Below, piece after piece: positions 27,055-36,035 of a stretch of 64,000 bases of DNA (position 1 is its first letter; each line of letters begins with the position of its first letter). Below the pieces are notes generated by a model. It saw only the letters and a program-made list of their open reading frames with translations, was not told the origin of the DNA and ran no database searches. Origin of the DNA: Pseudomonas taiwanensis. Lineage in GTDB: Bacteria > Pseudomonadota > Gammaproteobacteria > Pseudomonadales > Pseudomonadaceae. The translations under genes and the position numbers were made by a program. The stretch is taken from assembly GCF_013393345.1 (NCBI RefSeq), contig NZ_QJRF01000060.1:62001-126000 (forward strand), given 5' to 3'.

Positions 27055-29886
27055 TTAAACAGTAAAGGCGTCTTGCAGCAGTTTTTCCTGCTGCTCAGCG
27101 TGCATGGAGGCGTAGCCGCAAGCCGGAGCTGCAGAGCCTTCACGACCGGCGTACTCGAGGAACAGCCCTTTCTTGTGGGCGGCCGCGACGCGACGCATGT
27201 GGTGCTGGCTGCAGTACCAGGCGCCCTGGTTCATCGGCTCTTCCTGGCACCAGACGATGTGCTTGAGGTTCTTGTACGGAGCCAGAACCTCGGCCAGGTC
27301 GTCCTCGGGGAACGGATACAGCTGCTCGATACGCACGATGGCGATATCTTCGCGGCCTTCGGCACGACGCTTCTCCAGCAGGTCGTAGTAGACCTTGCCG
27401 CTGCACAGGATCATGCGGTCTACCTTCTTCGGCTCGATCGCATCGATCTCGCCAATGACGGTCTGGAAGGAACCTTCGGCGAGGTCTTCCAGGGTCGAGA
27501 TGGCCAGCTTGTGACGCAGCAGCGACTTCGGAGTCAGGGCTACCAGCGGCTTGCGCAGCGGGCGGATCACCTGACGACGCAGCATGTGGTAGACCTGCGC
27601 CGGGGTGGTCGGTACGCAAACCTGGATGTTGTGCTCGGCGCACAGCTGCAGGTAGCGCTCCAGACGTGCGGAGGAGTGCTCCGGACCCTGGCCTTCGTAG
27701 CCATGCGGCAGCAGCATGGTCAGGCCGCACAGGCGACCCCACTTGTGCTCGCCACTGGTGATGAACTGGTCAACCACGACCTGGGCACCGTTGGCGAAGT
27801 CACCGAACTGGGCTTCCCAGATCACCAGCGCGTTCGGCGTGGTGGTGGAGTAGCCGTATTCGAATGCCAGCACGGCCTCTTCCGACAGGTAGGAGTCGTA
27901 CAGATCGAACTTCGGCTGGTCGGCGAACAGGTGTTGCAGCGGCAGGTGGGTGCTGGCGTCCTTCTGGCTGTGCAGCGCCGCGTGGCGGTGCGAGAAGGTG
28001 CCACGGCCCACGTCCTGGCCGGTGATACGCACCGGGTGGCCTTCGAACAGCAAGGTGGCGTAGGCCATGGTCTCGGCGTAGCCCCAGTTGATCGGCATCG
28101 CACCGGCGCCCATCTTCTGGCGGTCTTCGAGGATCTTGGCGACCTGACGCTGAACCACGAAGCCTTCCGGGAATTCCAGCAGCTTGCTGGAGAGTTCCTG
28201 CAGGGTCTTCAGGTCGAAGCGGGTGTCGTGACGCGCGGTCCAGGCATGACCCAGGTACGGACGCCAATCAACGAAGAGCTCCTTGTTGGGCTCCTTGACC
28301 AGGCTCTTCACCACGTGCTGGCCGTTGTCCAGAGCGGTACGGTACTCGTCGACCTTGGCCTGGATGGCGGCGGTGTCGAGCACGCGGGACGAGCTCAGGG
28401 CGTCGGCATACAGCTCACGGGTGGTGCGCTGCTTGCTGATCTGCTGGTACATCAGCGGCTGGGTGCCGTTCGGCTCGTCGGCCTCGTTGTGACCGCGACG
28501 GCGGTAGCAGACCAGGTCGATGACCACGTCACGCTTGAACTGCATGCGGTAATCGACGGCCAGTTGGGTGACGAACAGTACGGCTTCCGGATCATCGCCG
28601 TTCACGTGCAGGATCGGCGCCTGGATCATCTTGGCGACGTCGGTGCAGTACTCGGTGGAGCGCGAGTCTTCCGGACGGCTGGTGGTGAAACCAACCTGGT
28701 TGTTGATCACGATGTGGATGGTGCCGCCCGTCTTGTAGCCACGGGTCTGCGACATCTGGAAGGTTTCCATGACCACGCCCTGGCCGGCGAATGCTGCGTC
28801 GCCGTGGAGGGAGATCGGCAGAACCTTGTCACCGGTCTTGTCCTGGCGACGATCCTGACGGGCACGTACGGAACCCTCGACCACCGGGGAAACGATCTCC
28901 AGGTGGGACGGGTTGAACGCCAGGGCCAGGTGGACTTCGCCGCCCGGGGTCATGACGTTGGAGGAGAAGCCCTGGTGGTACTTCACGTCACCGGAGGACA
29001 GGCCTTCGGTCTTCTTGCCTTCGAACTCGTCGAACAGGTCGCGCGGGTTCTTGCCGAAGGTGTTGACCAGAACGTTCAGACGGCCACGGTGGGCCATGCC
29101 GATGACGATTTCCTTCAGGCCGTAGGAACCAGAGCGCTGGATGATCTCGTCCAGCAGCGGGATCAGGCTTTCGCCGCCCTCCAGGCCGAAGCGCTTGGTG
29201 CCCGGGTACTTGGTGCCCAGGTACTTCTCCAGACCCTCGGCAGCGGTCAGGCGCTCGAGCAGGTGGCTCTGGACTTCAGGCGAGAACGCCGGACGGCCGC
29301 GCACGCTTTCCAGACGCTGCTGGAACCACTTGCGCTGCTCGGAATCGACGATGTGGGTGAACTCGGCACCGATGGTGCGGCAATACGTCTCGTTGAGGGT
29401 CTGCTGAATCTCACGCAGAGTAGCCTCTTCTTTGCCGATGTAGAGCTCACCAGTACGGAAGGTGGTATCGAGGTCGGCATCGGTCAGTCCGTAGTGACGG
29501 ATCGACAGGTCAGCCGGAGCCGGACGCTGCCACAGACCAAGCGGATCGAGCTTGGATGCCTGGTGGCCGCGCATGCGGAATGCCTGGATCAAACGCAGGA
29601 CTTCTACCTGCTTCTTCTCGTGCTCACTGCTTACAGCGCCAGCGGAAACCGGCTGAGCACGGCGCTGGTTCTTGGCGAGCAGGACGAAATGATCGCGGAC
29701 GGTGGAGTGCGAAACGTCGGTGGCAAGATTGCCGTCGGTCGGCAGCTTCTGGAAGTAGGTGCGCCACTCTTCGGGCACAGCGTTGGGATCGTGCAGGTAG
29801 AGCTCATAGAGCTCCTCCACATATGCAGCGTTACCACCGGATAGGTGGGCACTGTTCCACATGCGCTGCATTTCGCTTTCTTGCAT
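27055..29886 (-). CDS. sucA: 2-oxoglutarate dehydrogenase E1 component
   Basis: SucA decarboxylates 2-oxoglutarate using thiamine diphosphate and succinylates the SucB lipoyl group. The 943-residue protein starts near LSGGNAAYVEELYELYL, has VIGMAHRGRLNVL and the ThDP/Mg segment GDAAFAGQGVVMET, and ends with the transketolase C-domain (EEPMNQGAW). Length is normal. It is downstream of sdhB in the same direction. Confidence 0.98.
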   Translation of the reverse strand: MQESEMQRMWNSAHLSGGNAAYVEELYELYLHDPNAVPEEWRTYFQKLPTDGNLATDVSHSTVRDHFVLLAKNQRRAQPVSAGAVSSEHEKKQVEVLRLIQAFRMRGHQASKLDPLGLWQRPAPADLSIRHYGLTDADLDTTFRTGELYIGKEEATLREIQQTLNETYCRTIGAEFTHIVDSEQRKWFQQRLESVRGRPAFSPEVQSHLLERLTAAEGLEKYLGTKYPGTKRFGLEGGESLIPLLDEIIQRSGSYGLKEIVIGMAHRGRLNVLVNTFGKNPRDLFDEFEGKKTEGLSSGDVKYHQGFSSNVMTPGGEVHLALAFNPSHLEIVSPVVEGSVRARQDRRQDKTGDKVLPISLHGDAAFAGQGVVMETFQMSQTRGYKTGGTIHIVINNQVGFTTSRPEDSRSTEYCTDVAKMIQAPILHVNGDDPEAVLFVTQLAVDYRMQFKRDVVIDLVCYRRRGHNEADEPNGTQPLMYQQISKQRTTRELYADALSSSRVLDTAAIQAKVDEYRTALDNGQHVVKSLVKEPNKELFVDWRPYLGHAWTARHDTRFDLKTLQELSSKLLEFPEGFVVQRQVAKILEDRQKMGAGAMPINWGYAETMAYATLLFEGHPVRITGQDVGRGTFSHRHAALHSQKDASTHLPLQHLFADQPKFDLYDSYLSEEAVLAFEYGYSTTTPNALVIWEAQFGDFANGAQVVVDQFITSGEHKWGRLCGLTMLLPHGYEGQGPEHSSARLERYLQLCAEHNIQVCVPTTPAQVYHMLRRQVIRPLRKPLVALTPKSLLRHKLAISTLEDLAEGSFQTVIGEIDAIEPKKVDRMILCSGKVYYDLLEKRRAEGREDIAIVRIEQLYPFPEDDLAEVLAPYKNLKHIVWCQEEPMNQGAWYCSQHHMRRVAAAHKKGLFLEYAGREGSAAPACGYASMHAEQQEKLLQDAFTV

Positions 29887-30131
29887 GCTTTGTCACCCTC
29901 GATAAGGGGACACCATCGGCATGGACACCACTAGGGCTTAAAAGTCCTGGCACAGCGACTTCGGTAAAGCCACCAAGGATCCCGCAGATAGTCCGGGCAC
30001 CAGCCCGGTTGCCCCTGCTGGTCATCTATATATTTTTCAAATAAGGAGCACGGCTTTGTGGGCTGCGCTCCTGGTTTTACTGCGGCACCAGCCAGGCCGG
30101 CGCCGCAGGTGTTACGGGTACAGCAAACGAA
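29887..30131. other. Gap between sdhB and sucA
   Basis: This 245-base gap holds two hairpins on the leftward transcript: AGGAGC/GCTCCT arms near 30042-30070 followed by an A/T-rich tract, and a perfect CCGGGC-ACCA-GCCCGG stem at 29994-30009. These could tune read-through from sdh into suc, or form a leader for a sucA promoter. I see no gene and no convincing promoter pair. Confidence 0.4.
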
Positions 30132-30848
30132 TCAGGTACCGCTTTGCAGCAGCATGTTGCGTACGTGACCGATTGCCCTGGTGGGGTTCAGACCCTTCGG
30201 GCAGACGCTCACGCAGTTCATGATGCTGCGGCAACGGAATACGCTGAACGGGTCGTCCAACGCAGCCAGTCGCTCTTCGGTCTTGTTGTCACGGCTGTCA
30301 GCCAGGAAGCGATAGGCTTGCAGCAGTGCGGCGGGACCGAGGAACTTGTCGGGGTTCCACCAGAAGGACGGGCAGGAGGTCGAGCAGCAAGCGCACAGGA
30401 TGCACTCGTACAGACCGTCGAGCTTCTCGCGCTCTTCCGGGGATTGCAGACGTTCGATGGCCGGAGCCGGAGTATCGTTCTGCAGGAACGGTTTCACCTT
30501 CTCGTACTGCTTGTAGAAGATGCTCATATCGACGACCAGGTCACGGATGACCGGCAGGCCCGGCAGCGGGCGGATCACCAGCTTGCCGCCCTTCAGGCCA
30601 GCGGCGGACAGCGGCGTGATGCACGCCAGGCCGTTCTTGCCGTTGATGTTCATGCCGTCGGAGCCGCAGACGCCTTCACGGCAGGAGCGACGGTAGGAGA
30701 AACCCTCGTCCTGTTCCTTGATCAGCGCCAGTACGTCGAGGACCATCACGTCCTTGCCGTCGGTGTCGATCTGGAAATCCTGCATGGTCGGAGCGCTGTC
30801 GCTCTCCGGGTTGTAGCGATAAACGCTGACAGTAAGAGTCTTGGACAT
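30132..30848 (-). CDS. sdhB: Succinate dehydrogenase iron-sulfur subunit
   Basis: SdhB passes electrons from FAD to ubiquinone. The 238-residue protein binds three clusters: [2Fe-2S] at CREGVCGSDGMNINGKNGLAC-like spacing near residues 54-75, and [4Fe-4S] and [3Fe-4S] at CILCACCSTSCP and CRSIMNCVSVCPKGLNP. The ATG before SKTLTVSVY is chosen because it gives the usual length; an in-frame GTG nine bases upstream is an alternative. It lies 11 bases after sdhA. Confidence 0.97.
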   Translation of the reverse strand: MSKTLTVSVYRYNPESDSAPTMQDFQIDTDGKDVMVLDVLALIKEQDEGFSYRRSCREGVCGSDGMNINGKNGLACITPLSAAGLKGGKLVIRPLPGLPVIRDLVVDMSIFYKQYEKVKPFLQNDTPAPAIERLQSPEEREKLDGLYECILCACCSTSCPSFWWNPDKFLGPAALLQAYRFLADSRDNKTEERLAALDDPFSVFRCRSIMNCVSVCPKGLNPTRAIGHVRNMLLQSGT

Positions 30849-30859
30849 GTCGGCCACCC

Positions 30860-32632
30860 TTAATAAGTACGTACTTTGGGTTCGAACGCCGGAACGGTCT
30901 TCGGCGCGAAGTTGACGGCGCGCTTGGTAACGCGCTTATCACCCGGGAAGTACAGGGTGTGGCACAGCCAGTTATCGTCGTCGCGGTCTTCGAAGTCTTC
31001 GCGGGCATGGGCACCACGGGACTCTTTGCGGACTTCCGCGGCAATCGCGGTCGCTTCGGCGACTTCCAGCAGGTTCTGCAGCTCCAGCGCTTCGATACGC
31101 GCGGTATTGAAGGCCTGGGACTTGTCGTTGATCTTGACGTTGGCGATACGCTCACGCAGGTCAGCCAGCTGGGCAATGCCCTTCTGCATGTATTCGCCGG
31201 TACGGAATACACCGAAGTAGTTCTGCATGCAGCTTTGCAGCTCGCGTTTCAGCGGGGCAACTTCTTCGCCGCTGGTGCGCTCGTTGACGCCGGACAGACG
31301 CTTGAGGGACAGCTCGAGGTCGGTCTCGCTGGCGCCGCGCGCCTCGATACCTTCTTTGAGCGCCTTCTCCAGGTGCAGGCCAGCGGCACGACCGAACACA
31401 ACCAGGTCGAGCAGGGAGTTGCCGCCCAGACGGTTGGCACCGTGTACCGATACGCAAGCCACTTCGCCCACTGCGAACAGGCCTTCGACGATGGTGTCGT
31501 TGCCGTTGGCGTCCTGGGTAATGGCCTGGCCGTGAATGTTGGTGGCAACGCCGCCCATCATGTAGTGGCAGGTCGGGATAACCGGGATCGGCGCGACGAC
31601 CGGGTCAACGTGCGCGAAGGTCTTGGACAGTTCGCAGATGCCAGGCAGGCGGCTGTGCAGAACTTCCTCGCCCAGGTGGTCGAGCTTCAGCAGTACGTGG
31701 TCCTTGTTCGGGCCCACGCCGTTGCCGGCGATTACTTCCTTCACCATGGAACGGGCGACCACGTCGCGGCCGGCCAGGTCCTTGGCGTTCGGAGCGTAAC
31801 GCTCCATGAAGCGCTCGCCATGGGCGTTGATCAGGTAACCACCCTCGCCGCGGCAACCTTCGGTCACCAGCACGCCGGCACCGGCGATACCGGTCGGGTG
31901 GAACTGCCACATTTCGATGTCCTGGACCGGCACACCAGCACGCAGGGCCATGCCCACGCCGTCACCGGTGTTGATCAGGGCGTTGGTGGTGGAGGCGTAG
32001 ATACGACCAGCACCGCCAGTGGCCAGAACCACGGCCTTGGAACGGATGTAAACGGTTTCGCCGGTTTCGATGCAGATGGCGATGATGCCAACCACGGCGC
32101 CGTCCTGGTTCTTCACCAGGTCAACAGCGTACCACTCGTTGAGGAACGAGGTGCCGCTCTTCAGGTTCGCCTGGTACAGGGTGTGCAGCAGGGCGTGACC
32201 GGTACGGTCGGCCGCGGCGCAGGTACGGGCGGCCTGGCCACCCTTGCCGAAGTCCTTGGACTGGCCACCGAACGGACGCTGGTAGATGCGGCCTTGTTCG
32301 GTACGGGAGAACGGCAGGCCCATGTGTTCCAGCTCGAACACGGCTTCCGGACCTACGGAGCACATGTATTCGATAGCGTCCTGGTCACCGATGTAGTCGG
32401 AACCCTTGACGGTGTCGTACATGTGCCAGCGCCAATCGTCGTTCGGGTCTGCCGAAGCGATGGCGCAGGTGATGCCGCCTTGAGCGGATACGGTGTGGGA
32501 GCGGGTCGGGAAGACCTTGGTCACCACAGCGGTCTTGTGGCCACCCTGGGCCAGTTGCAGCGCAGCACGCATGCCGGCGCCGCCGCCACCTACGATGATG
32601 GCGTCGAAAGAAAGAGTACGAATGCTAGCCAT
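30860..32632 (-). CDS. sdhA: Succinate dehydrogenase flavoprotein subunit
   Basis: SdhA oxidises succinate to fumarate. The 590-residue protein has the FAD loop [16 protein letters not shown], the covalent-flavin His46 in [10 protein letters not shown], the substrate-binding [11 protein letters not shown], and the C-terminal segment [15 protein letters not shown]. Length is normal. It lies three bases after sdhD and is part of sdhCDAB. Confidence 0.98.
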   Translation of the reverse strand: MASIRTLSFDAIIVGGGGAGMRAALQLAQGGHKTAVVTKVFPTRSHTVSAQGGITCAIASADPNDDWRWHMYDTVKGSDYIGDQDAIEYMCSVGPEAVFELEHMGLPFSRTEQGRIYQRPFGGQSKDFGKGGQAARTCAAADRTGHALLHTLYQANLKSGTSFLNEWYAVDLVKNQDGAVVGIIAICIETGETVYIRSKAVVLATGGAGRIYASTTNALINTGDGVGMALRAGVPVQDIEMWQFHPTGIAGAGVLVTEGCRGEGGYLINAHGERFMERYAPNAKDLAGRDVVARSMVKEVIAGNGVGPNKDHVLLKLDHLGEEVLHSRLPGICELSKTFAHVDPVVAPIPVIPTCHYMMGGVATNIHGQAITQDANGNDTIVEGLFAVGEVACVSVHGANRLGGNSLLDLVVFGRAAGLHLEKALKEGIEARGASETDLELSLKRLSGVNERTSGEEVAPLKRELQSCMQNYFGVFRTGEYMQKGIAQLADLRERIANVKINDKSQAFNTARIEALELQNLLEVAEATAIAAEVRKESRGAHAREDFEDRDDDNWLCHTLYFPGDKRVTKRAVNFAPKTVPAFEPKVRTY

Positions 32633-32635
32633 GGA

Positions 32636-33004
32636 TCACACACCCCAGAGAATCTGCACGCCCCAGACGAAGAACGCGAACATTGCCATGCCGCATACCG
32701 CCTGGAACAGGAAACGCACGACCGTCGCCGCCTTGCCCAGCGCCATCGGCGTCAGGTAATCGGTGGAGATGGTCCACATGCCGACCCAGGCGTGGACGCT
32801 CAGGGCGACCAGGGCGAGCAAGCTGAAGATGCGCATCGCGGTGTGGGAGAACAGACCATGCCACTCGGCGTAGGTCAGACCCGGATTGAACAGCAGGTAG
32901 CCCAGCAGGAACAGGAAATAAGCCGCGAGAACGACCGCAGAAACGCGCTGGGCCATCCAGTCATAAAGGCCCGAACGCGAGAAGTTCGTAACGTTGGTTA
33001 CCAT
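32636..33004 (-). CDS. sdhD: Succinate dehydrogenase membrane anchor SdhD
   Basis: This 122-residue subunit has three transmembrane helices and the haem/quinone-site region VHAWVGMWTISTDYL, where His is the expected axial haem ligand. The ATG overlaps the end of sdhC by seven bases, so the two are translationally coupled. A longer in-frame extension upstream lies inside sdhC and is not real. Confidence 0.95.
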   Translation of the reverse strand: MVTNVTNFSRSGLYDWMAQRVSAVVLAAYFLFLLGYLLFNPGLTYAEWHGLFSHTAMRIFSLLALVALSVHAWVGMWTISTDYLTPMALGKAATVVRFLFQAVCGMAMFAFFVWGVQILWGV

Positions 33005-33372
33005 ATCCACACCCCCAGCAGCACGATCAGCACCGCAGAAATCACGATGACGATTTTCGAGCCCAGCTTGCCGCCCTCGAGCGTCTCGCCGACGCCCGCA
33101 TCCATTACCAGATGGCGCACACCGGCGACCAAGTGGTAAAGCAGTGCGGACAGGAGGCCCCAAACCACCAGCTTGGCCAGCGGACTGGTCAGGCACGCCT
33201 TGACCTGCTCGAAGCCTTCCTCGGAGCTCAGCGACTTGTCGAGTGCGAACAGCAGCACGGCAATGCCGAAGAAGAGGATGACGCCAGAGATACGATGCAG
33301 GATGGACGTGTAAGCAGTGACGGGGAGTTTGATGGTCCTGAGATCTAGGTTTACAGGTCGTTGGCTATTCAC
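32998..33372 (-). CDS. sdhC: Succinate dehydrogenase cytochrome b556 subunit SdhC
   Basis: The 124-residue protein begins with NSQRPVNLDL and has SILHRISGV and YHLVAGVRHLVMD, the latter with the haem-ligand His; three membrane helices follow the family pattern. The only possible in-frame start is GTG at 33372, since a stop codon lies a few codons upstream. It is preceded by a run of eight A rather than a normal ribosome-binding site. It is the first gene of sdhCDAB. Confidence 0.93.
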   Translation of the reverse strand: MNSQRPVNLDLRTIKLPVTAYTSILHRISGVILFFGIAVLLFALDKSLSSEEGFEQVKACLTSPLAKLVVWGLLSALLYHLVAGVRHLVMDAGVGETLEGGKLGSKIVIVISAVLIVLLGVWIW

Positions 33373-33505
33373 GGCTTTTTTTTCACACTGAGGCCCCTAA
33401 CAAACAGGGCAAGTTGTCGGGAAGTGCACTGATCAGGTACCCCTCACCAAAGGGAGTGCCGACCACCAGAAATATGGGCGCAGGGCCCCTGGCGATCGGG
33501 CGCTG

Positions 33506-33534
33506 AGTATAGACAGTTAGCTGACTAATGACAA
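33506..33534 (-). promoter_or_regulatory. Sigma-70 promoter of sdhCDAB
   Basis: Reading leftward, TTGTCA (33534-33529) and TATACT (33511-33506) are separated by exactly 17 bases. The -10 box lies about 134 bases from the sdhC start, leaving a long leader. Confidence 0.75.
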
Positions 33535-33649
33535 TGCAAACGCCTGCCCCTAACGGCGGATTGCACTGCCTATATAAAAGGCGTAAATAGCGCCACCTTT
33601 TGCACCGAAAAACCCACGCAAACCCCAGTGGCGCATGGGTTTCTTCAAA

Positions 33650-33677
33650 TTGACATTCGAATTTATACCTCTATAGT
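33650..33677 (+). promoter_or_regulatory. Sigma-70 promoter of gltA
   Basis: TTGACA (33650-33655) and TATAGT (33672-33677) are separated by 16 bases. The -10 box lies 58 bases before the gltA ATG. Together with the sdh promoter this accounts for the 363-base divergent gap; about 115 bases between the two promoters are free for regulator binding. Confidence 0.82.
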
Positions 33678-33735
33678 GTCCCGGGCCCTGCGTGGGGGGC
33701 TGTCTGATGATTTCAAGCATAACTAGGAGGCCGCT

Positions 33736-35022
33736 ATGGCTGACAAAAAAGCGCAGTTGATCATCGAGGGCGCAGCCCCCGTAGAGCTGCCCGTTCTGTC
33801 CGGAACCATGGGACCCGATGTAGTCGATGTGCGGGGCCTGACCTCCACGGGCTGCTTCACCTTTGATCCTGGCTTTATGTCGACCGCCTCTTGCGAGTCG
33901 AAGATCACCTACATCGACGGCGACAAGGGCGTATTGCTGCACCGCGGCTATCCGATCGAGCAGCTGGCAGAGAAATCCGACTATCTGGAGACCTGCTACC
34001 TGCTGCTGAACGGCGAGCTGCCGAACGCGGAAGAGAAAGCCAAATTCGTTGGCACCATCAAGAACCACACCATGGTTCATGAGCAGCTGAAGAGCTTCTT
34101 CAACGGCTTCCGCCGCGACGCTCACCCGATGGCGATCATGTGTGGCGTGGTCGGTGCCCTCTCCGCCTTCTACCACGACTCCCTGGACATCAATAACCCG
34201 CAGCACCGCGAAGTTTCTGCGATGCGCCTGGTCGCCAAGATGCCGACCATTGCGGCGATGGCCTACAAGTACTCCATGGGCCAGCCCATGATGTACCCGC
34301 GTAACGACCTGAATTACGCGGAAAACTTCCTGCACATGATGTTCAACACCCCGGCCGAGATCAAACCGATCAGCCCGGTGCTGGCCCGCGCCATGGACCG
34401 CATCTTCATCCTGCATGCGGACCACGAACAGAACGCCTCCACTTCGACCGTTCGCCTGGCTGGCTCCTCTGGCGCCAACCCCTTCGCCTGTATCGCAGCT
34501 GGCATCGCGGCTCTCTGGGGCCCGGCTCACGGCGGCGCGAACGAAGCCGTGCTGAGCATGCTGGACGAGATCGGCGATGTGTCGAACATCGACAAGTTCA
34601 TCGCCAAGGCGAAGGACAAGAACGATCCGTTCAAGCTGATGGGCTTCGGCCACCGCGTCTACAAGAACTTCGACCCGCGCGCCAAGGTCATGAAACAGAC
34701 CTGCGACGAGGTTCTGGCCGAGCTGGGTATCAACGACCCGCAGCTGGAACTGGCGATGAAGCTCGACGAGATCGCGCGTAACGATCCTTACTTCAAGGAG
34801 CGCAACCTCTACCCGAACGTAGACTTCTACTCGGGCATCATCTTGAAGGCCATTGGCATTCCGACCAGCATGTTCACCGTGATCTTCGCCCTGGCTCGTA
34901 CCGTCGGCTGGATCTCGCACTGGAAGGAAATGCTCTCCAGCCCGTACAAGATTGGCCGTCCGCGCCAGCTGTACACCGGCTACGAGCAGCGTGACTTCGT
35001 CTCGCTGGACGGCCGCAAGTAA
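33736..35022 (+). CDS. gltA: Citrate synthase (type II, GltA)
   Basis: GltA condenses oxaloacetate and acetyl-CoA to citrate, the entry step of the TCA cycle. The 428-residue length is that of the hexameric, NADH-sensitive type II enzyme. Active-site regions are [10 protein letters not shown] (His), [14 protein letters not shown] (His and Arg) and NVDFYSG (Asp). AGGAGG precedes the ATG. It is divergent from the sdh-suc block and followed by a strong terminator. Confidence 0.98.
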   Translation: MADKKAQLIIEGAAPVELPVLSGTMGPDVVDVRGLTSTGCFTFDPGFMSTASCESKITYIDGDKGVLLHRGYPIEQLAEKSDYLETCYLLLNGELPNAEEKAKFVGTIKNHTMVHEQLKSFFNGFRRDAHPMAIMCGVVGALSAFYHDSLDINNPQHREVSAMRLVAKMPTIAAMAYKYSMGQPMMYPRNDLNYAENFLHMMFNTPAEIKPISPVLARAMDRIFILHADHEQNASTSTVRLAGSSGANPFACIAAGIAALWGPAHGGANEAVLSMLDEIGDVSNIDKFIAKAKDKNDPFKLMGFGHRVYKNFDPRAKVMKQTCDEVLAELGINDPQLELAMKLDEIARNDPYFKERNLYPNVDFYSGIILKAIGIPTSMFTVIFALARTVGWISHWKEMLSSPYKIGRPRQLYTGYEQRDFVSLDGRK

Positions 35023-35038
35023 GGCTGACCGCACAATG

Positions 35039-35068
35039 AAAAAGGCTGCCGATCGGCAGCCTTTTTTA
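35039..35068 (+). terminator. Terminator of gltA
   Basis: AAAGGCTGCC-GATC-GGCAGCCTTTTTT is a 10-bp perfect stem with a T-run, beginning about 17 bases after the gltA stop. The A-run on the other side makes it usable for the convergent START-domain gene as well. Confidence 0.9.
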
Positions 35069-35088
35069 TTTCGACTTCGTCTAGCCTT

Positions 35089-35691
35089 TCAGCGTTTTTC
35101 CGCCCGCTGGCGCATCGCCTTGAGGGTATTGAACGGCGCATCGACCACAAAGCTGTTGGCCAACCAGGAAGGTACGCTGCCCCCCGGCTCGGTATGCACT
35201 TGATAGGTCACCTCCACCTCCCCCGCCGCTTTCGGCACCAGCTTCCAGAAGCCATCAACCTGGCTCACCCGTACATAGCCCTCTGTGTCAGGCAGGTACT
35301 TGGGCACCCCTTCCAGCAACCGCGTGACACTACCGTCCGCCCCCAGCTCCGAAGTGACGTGGATGACCGAATCCCGCGGAGTGACTGGCCAGGGCGTATT
35401 GAAGCGGGTGTAGGTCCAGCTCTGCGCACCGTCGCTCTTGAGCAACTTCTGCTCCTTGCACTCATGAATCCAGGCACAGGACCCGGAGACATCCTCCTGC
35501 AATGCACGCAAGGTGGCGATATCCGTCTTCATGATGGCGACACCGCGATAGGCCTTGTACTTGGAGCCAGGCACCTCGCTCAGAAAAACCTTGATGCCAT
35601 CCTCGTCCTTGGCCAGTTTCCAGTCGCCGGCATGCGCGCCGGACACCGCGAGGAGTCCCAGGGCGCAGAACGCCACAGCCTTGAATCTCAT
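35089..35691 (-). CDS. Exported START-domain protein
   Basis: The 200-residue protein has a signal peptide (about 1-21, ending AHA) and a mature part resembling the START lipid-binding fold: GDWKLAKDEDGIKVFLSEVPGS, SWTYTRFNTPWPVTPRDSV and the C-terminal helix PSWLANSFVVDAPFNTLKAM. Bacterial START proteins bind hydrophobic ligands, but this one's ligand is unknown. The ATG before RFKAVAF has GGAGA at good spacing. Confidence 0.82.
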   Translation of the reverse strand: MRFKAVAFCALGLLAVSGAHAGDWKLAKDEDGIKVFLSEVPGSKYKAYRGVAIMKTDIATLRALQEDVSGSCAWIHECKEQKLLKSDGAQSWTYTRFNTPWPVTPRDSVIHVTSELGADGSVTRLLEGVPKYLPDTEGYVRVSQVDGFWKLVPKAAGEVEVTYQVHTEPGGSVPSWLANSFVVDAPFNTLKAMRQRAEKR

Positions 35692-35732
35692 GATCTCTCC
35701 TTGCCCAGGCCGGCGATGGACCGGCCGAATGA

Positions 35733-35990
35733 TTAAGCGGCCGAGGTTGCCTGTTCCAGCCAACCGAGCAGGCGAATCGCCTCATCGCGACTATCACCGC
35801 AGACTTCCGGGTCCGCATCGAAGGCACCACAGACAGCAGGCCTGCGCGGGTCGCCGAACAACTGGCAGAGATTCTCTACGGACAGATGCAGGCAACGCTC
35901 ACCCGCCGGCTTTCCAGAAGGCATGCCGGGTATCGGAGAGCTGATGGATGGGGCAATGCAGCAGGCACCGCAACCTGGGCGACAGAGCAT
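35733..35990 (-). CDS. YkgJ-type cysteine-cluster protein
   Basis: The small 85-residue protein has eight cysteines: Cys3, 7, 10, 11, 33, 42, 54 and 64. The N-terminal pattern CxxxCxxCC is typical of the YkgJ zinc- or iron-chelating family, whose function is uncertain. It lies between the GH31-like fragment upstream and the START-domain gene downstream, on the same strand. Confidence 0.8.
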   Translation of the reverse strand: MLCRPGCGACCIAPSISSPIPGMPSGKPAGERCLHLSVENLCQLFGDPRRPAVCGAFDADPEVCGDSRDEAIRLLGWLEQATSAA

Positions 35991-36035
35991 GGCGAACGAC
36001 CTCGGGTGACAGGAGTGCTCGGACGAAAGCGCATT

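Noticed and set aside
27073-29844. A 923-codon open frame on the + strand opposite sucA
   Set aside because: It is fully antisense to a certain gene, has no ribosome-binding site or recognisable domain, and reflects the high-GC codon bias of sucA that removes stops from the opposite frame.
30959-33139. A 726-codon open frame antisense to sdhA and sdhCD
   Set aside because: Same cause: a GC-bias shadow spanning three real genes, with no domain sense in its translation.
32998-33196. A longer SdhD beginning inside sdhC
   Set aside because: The extension is Gly/Arg-rich out-of-frame sdhC sequence; the ATG at 33004 gives the normal 122-residue SdhD.
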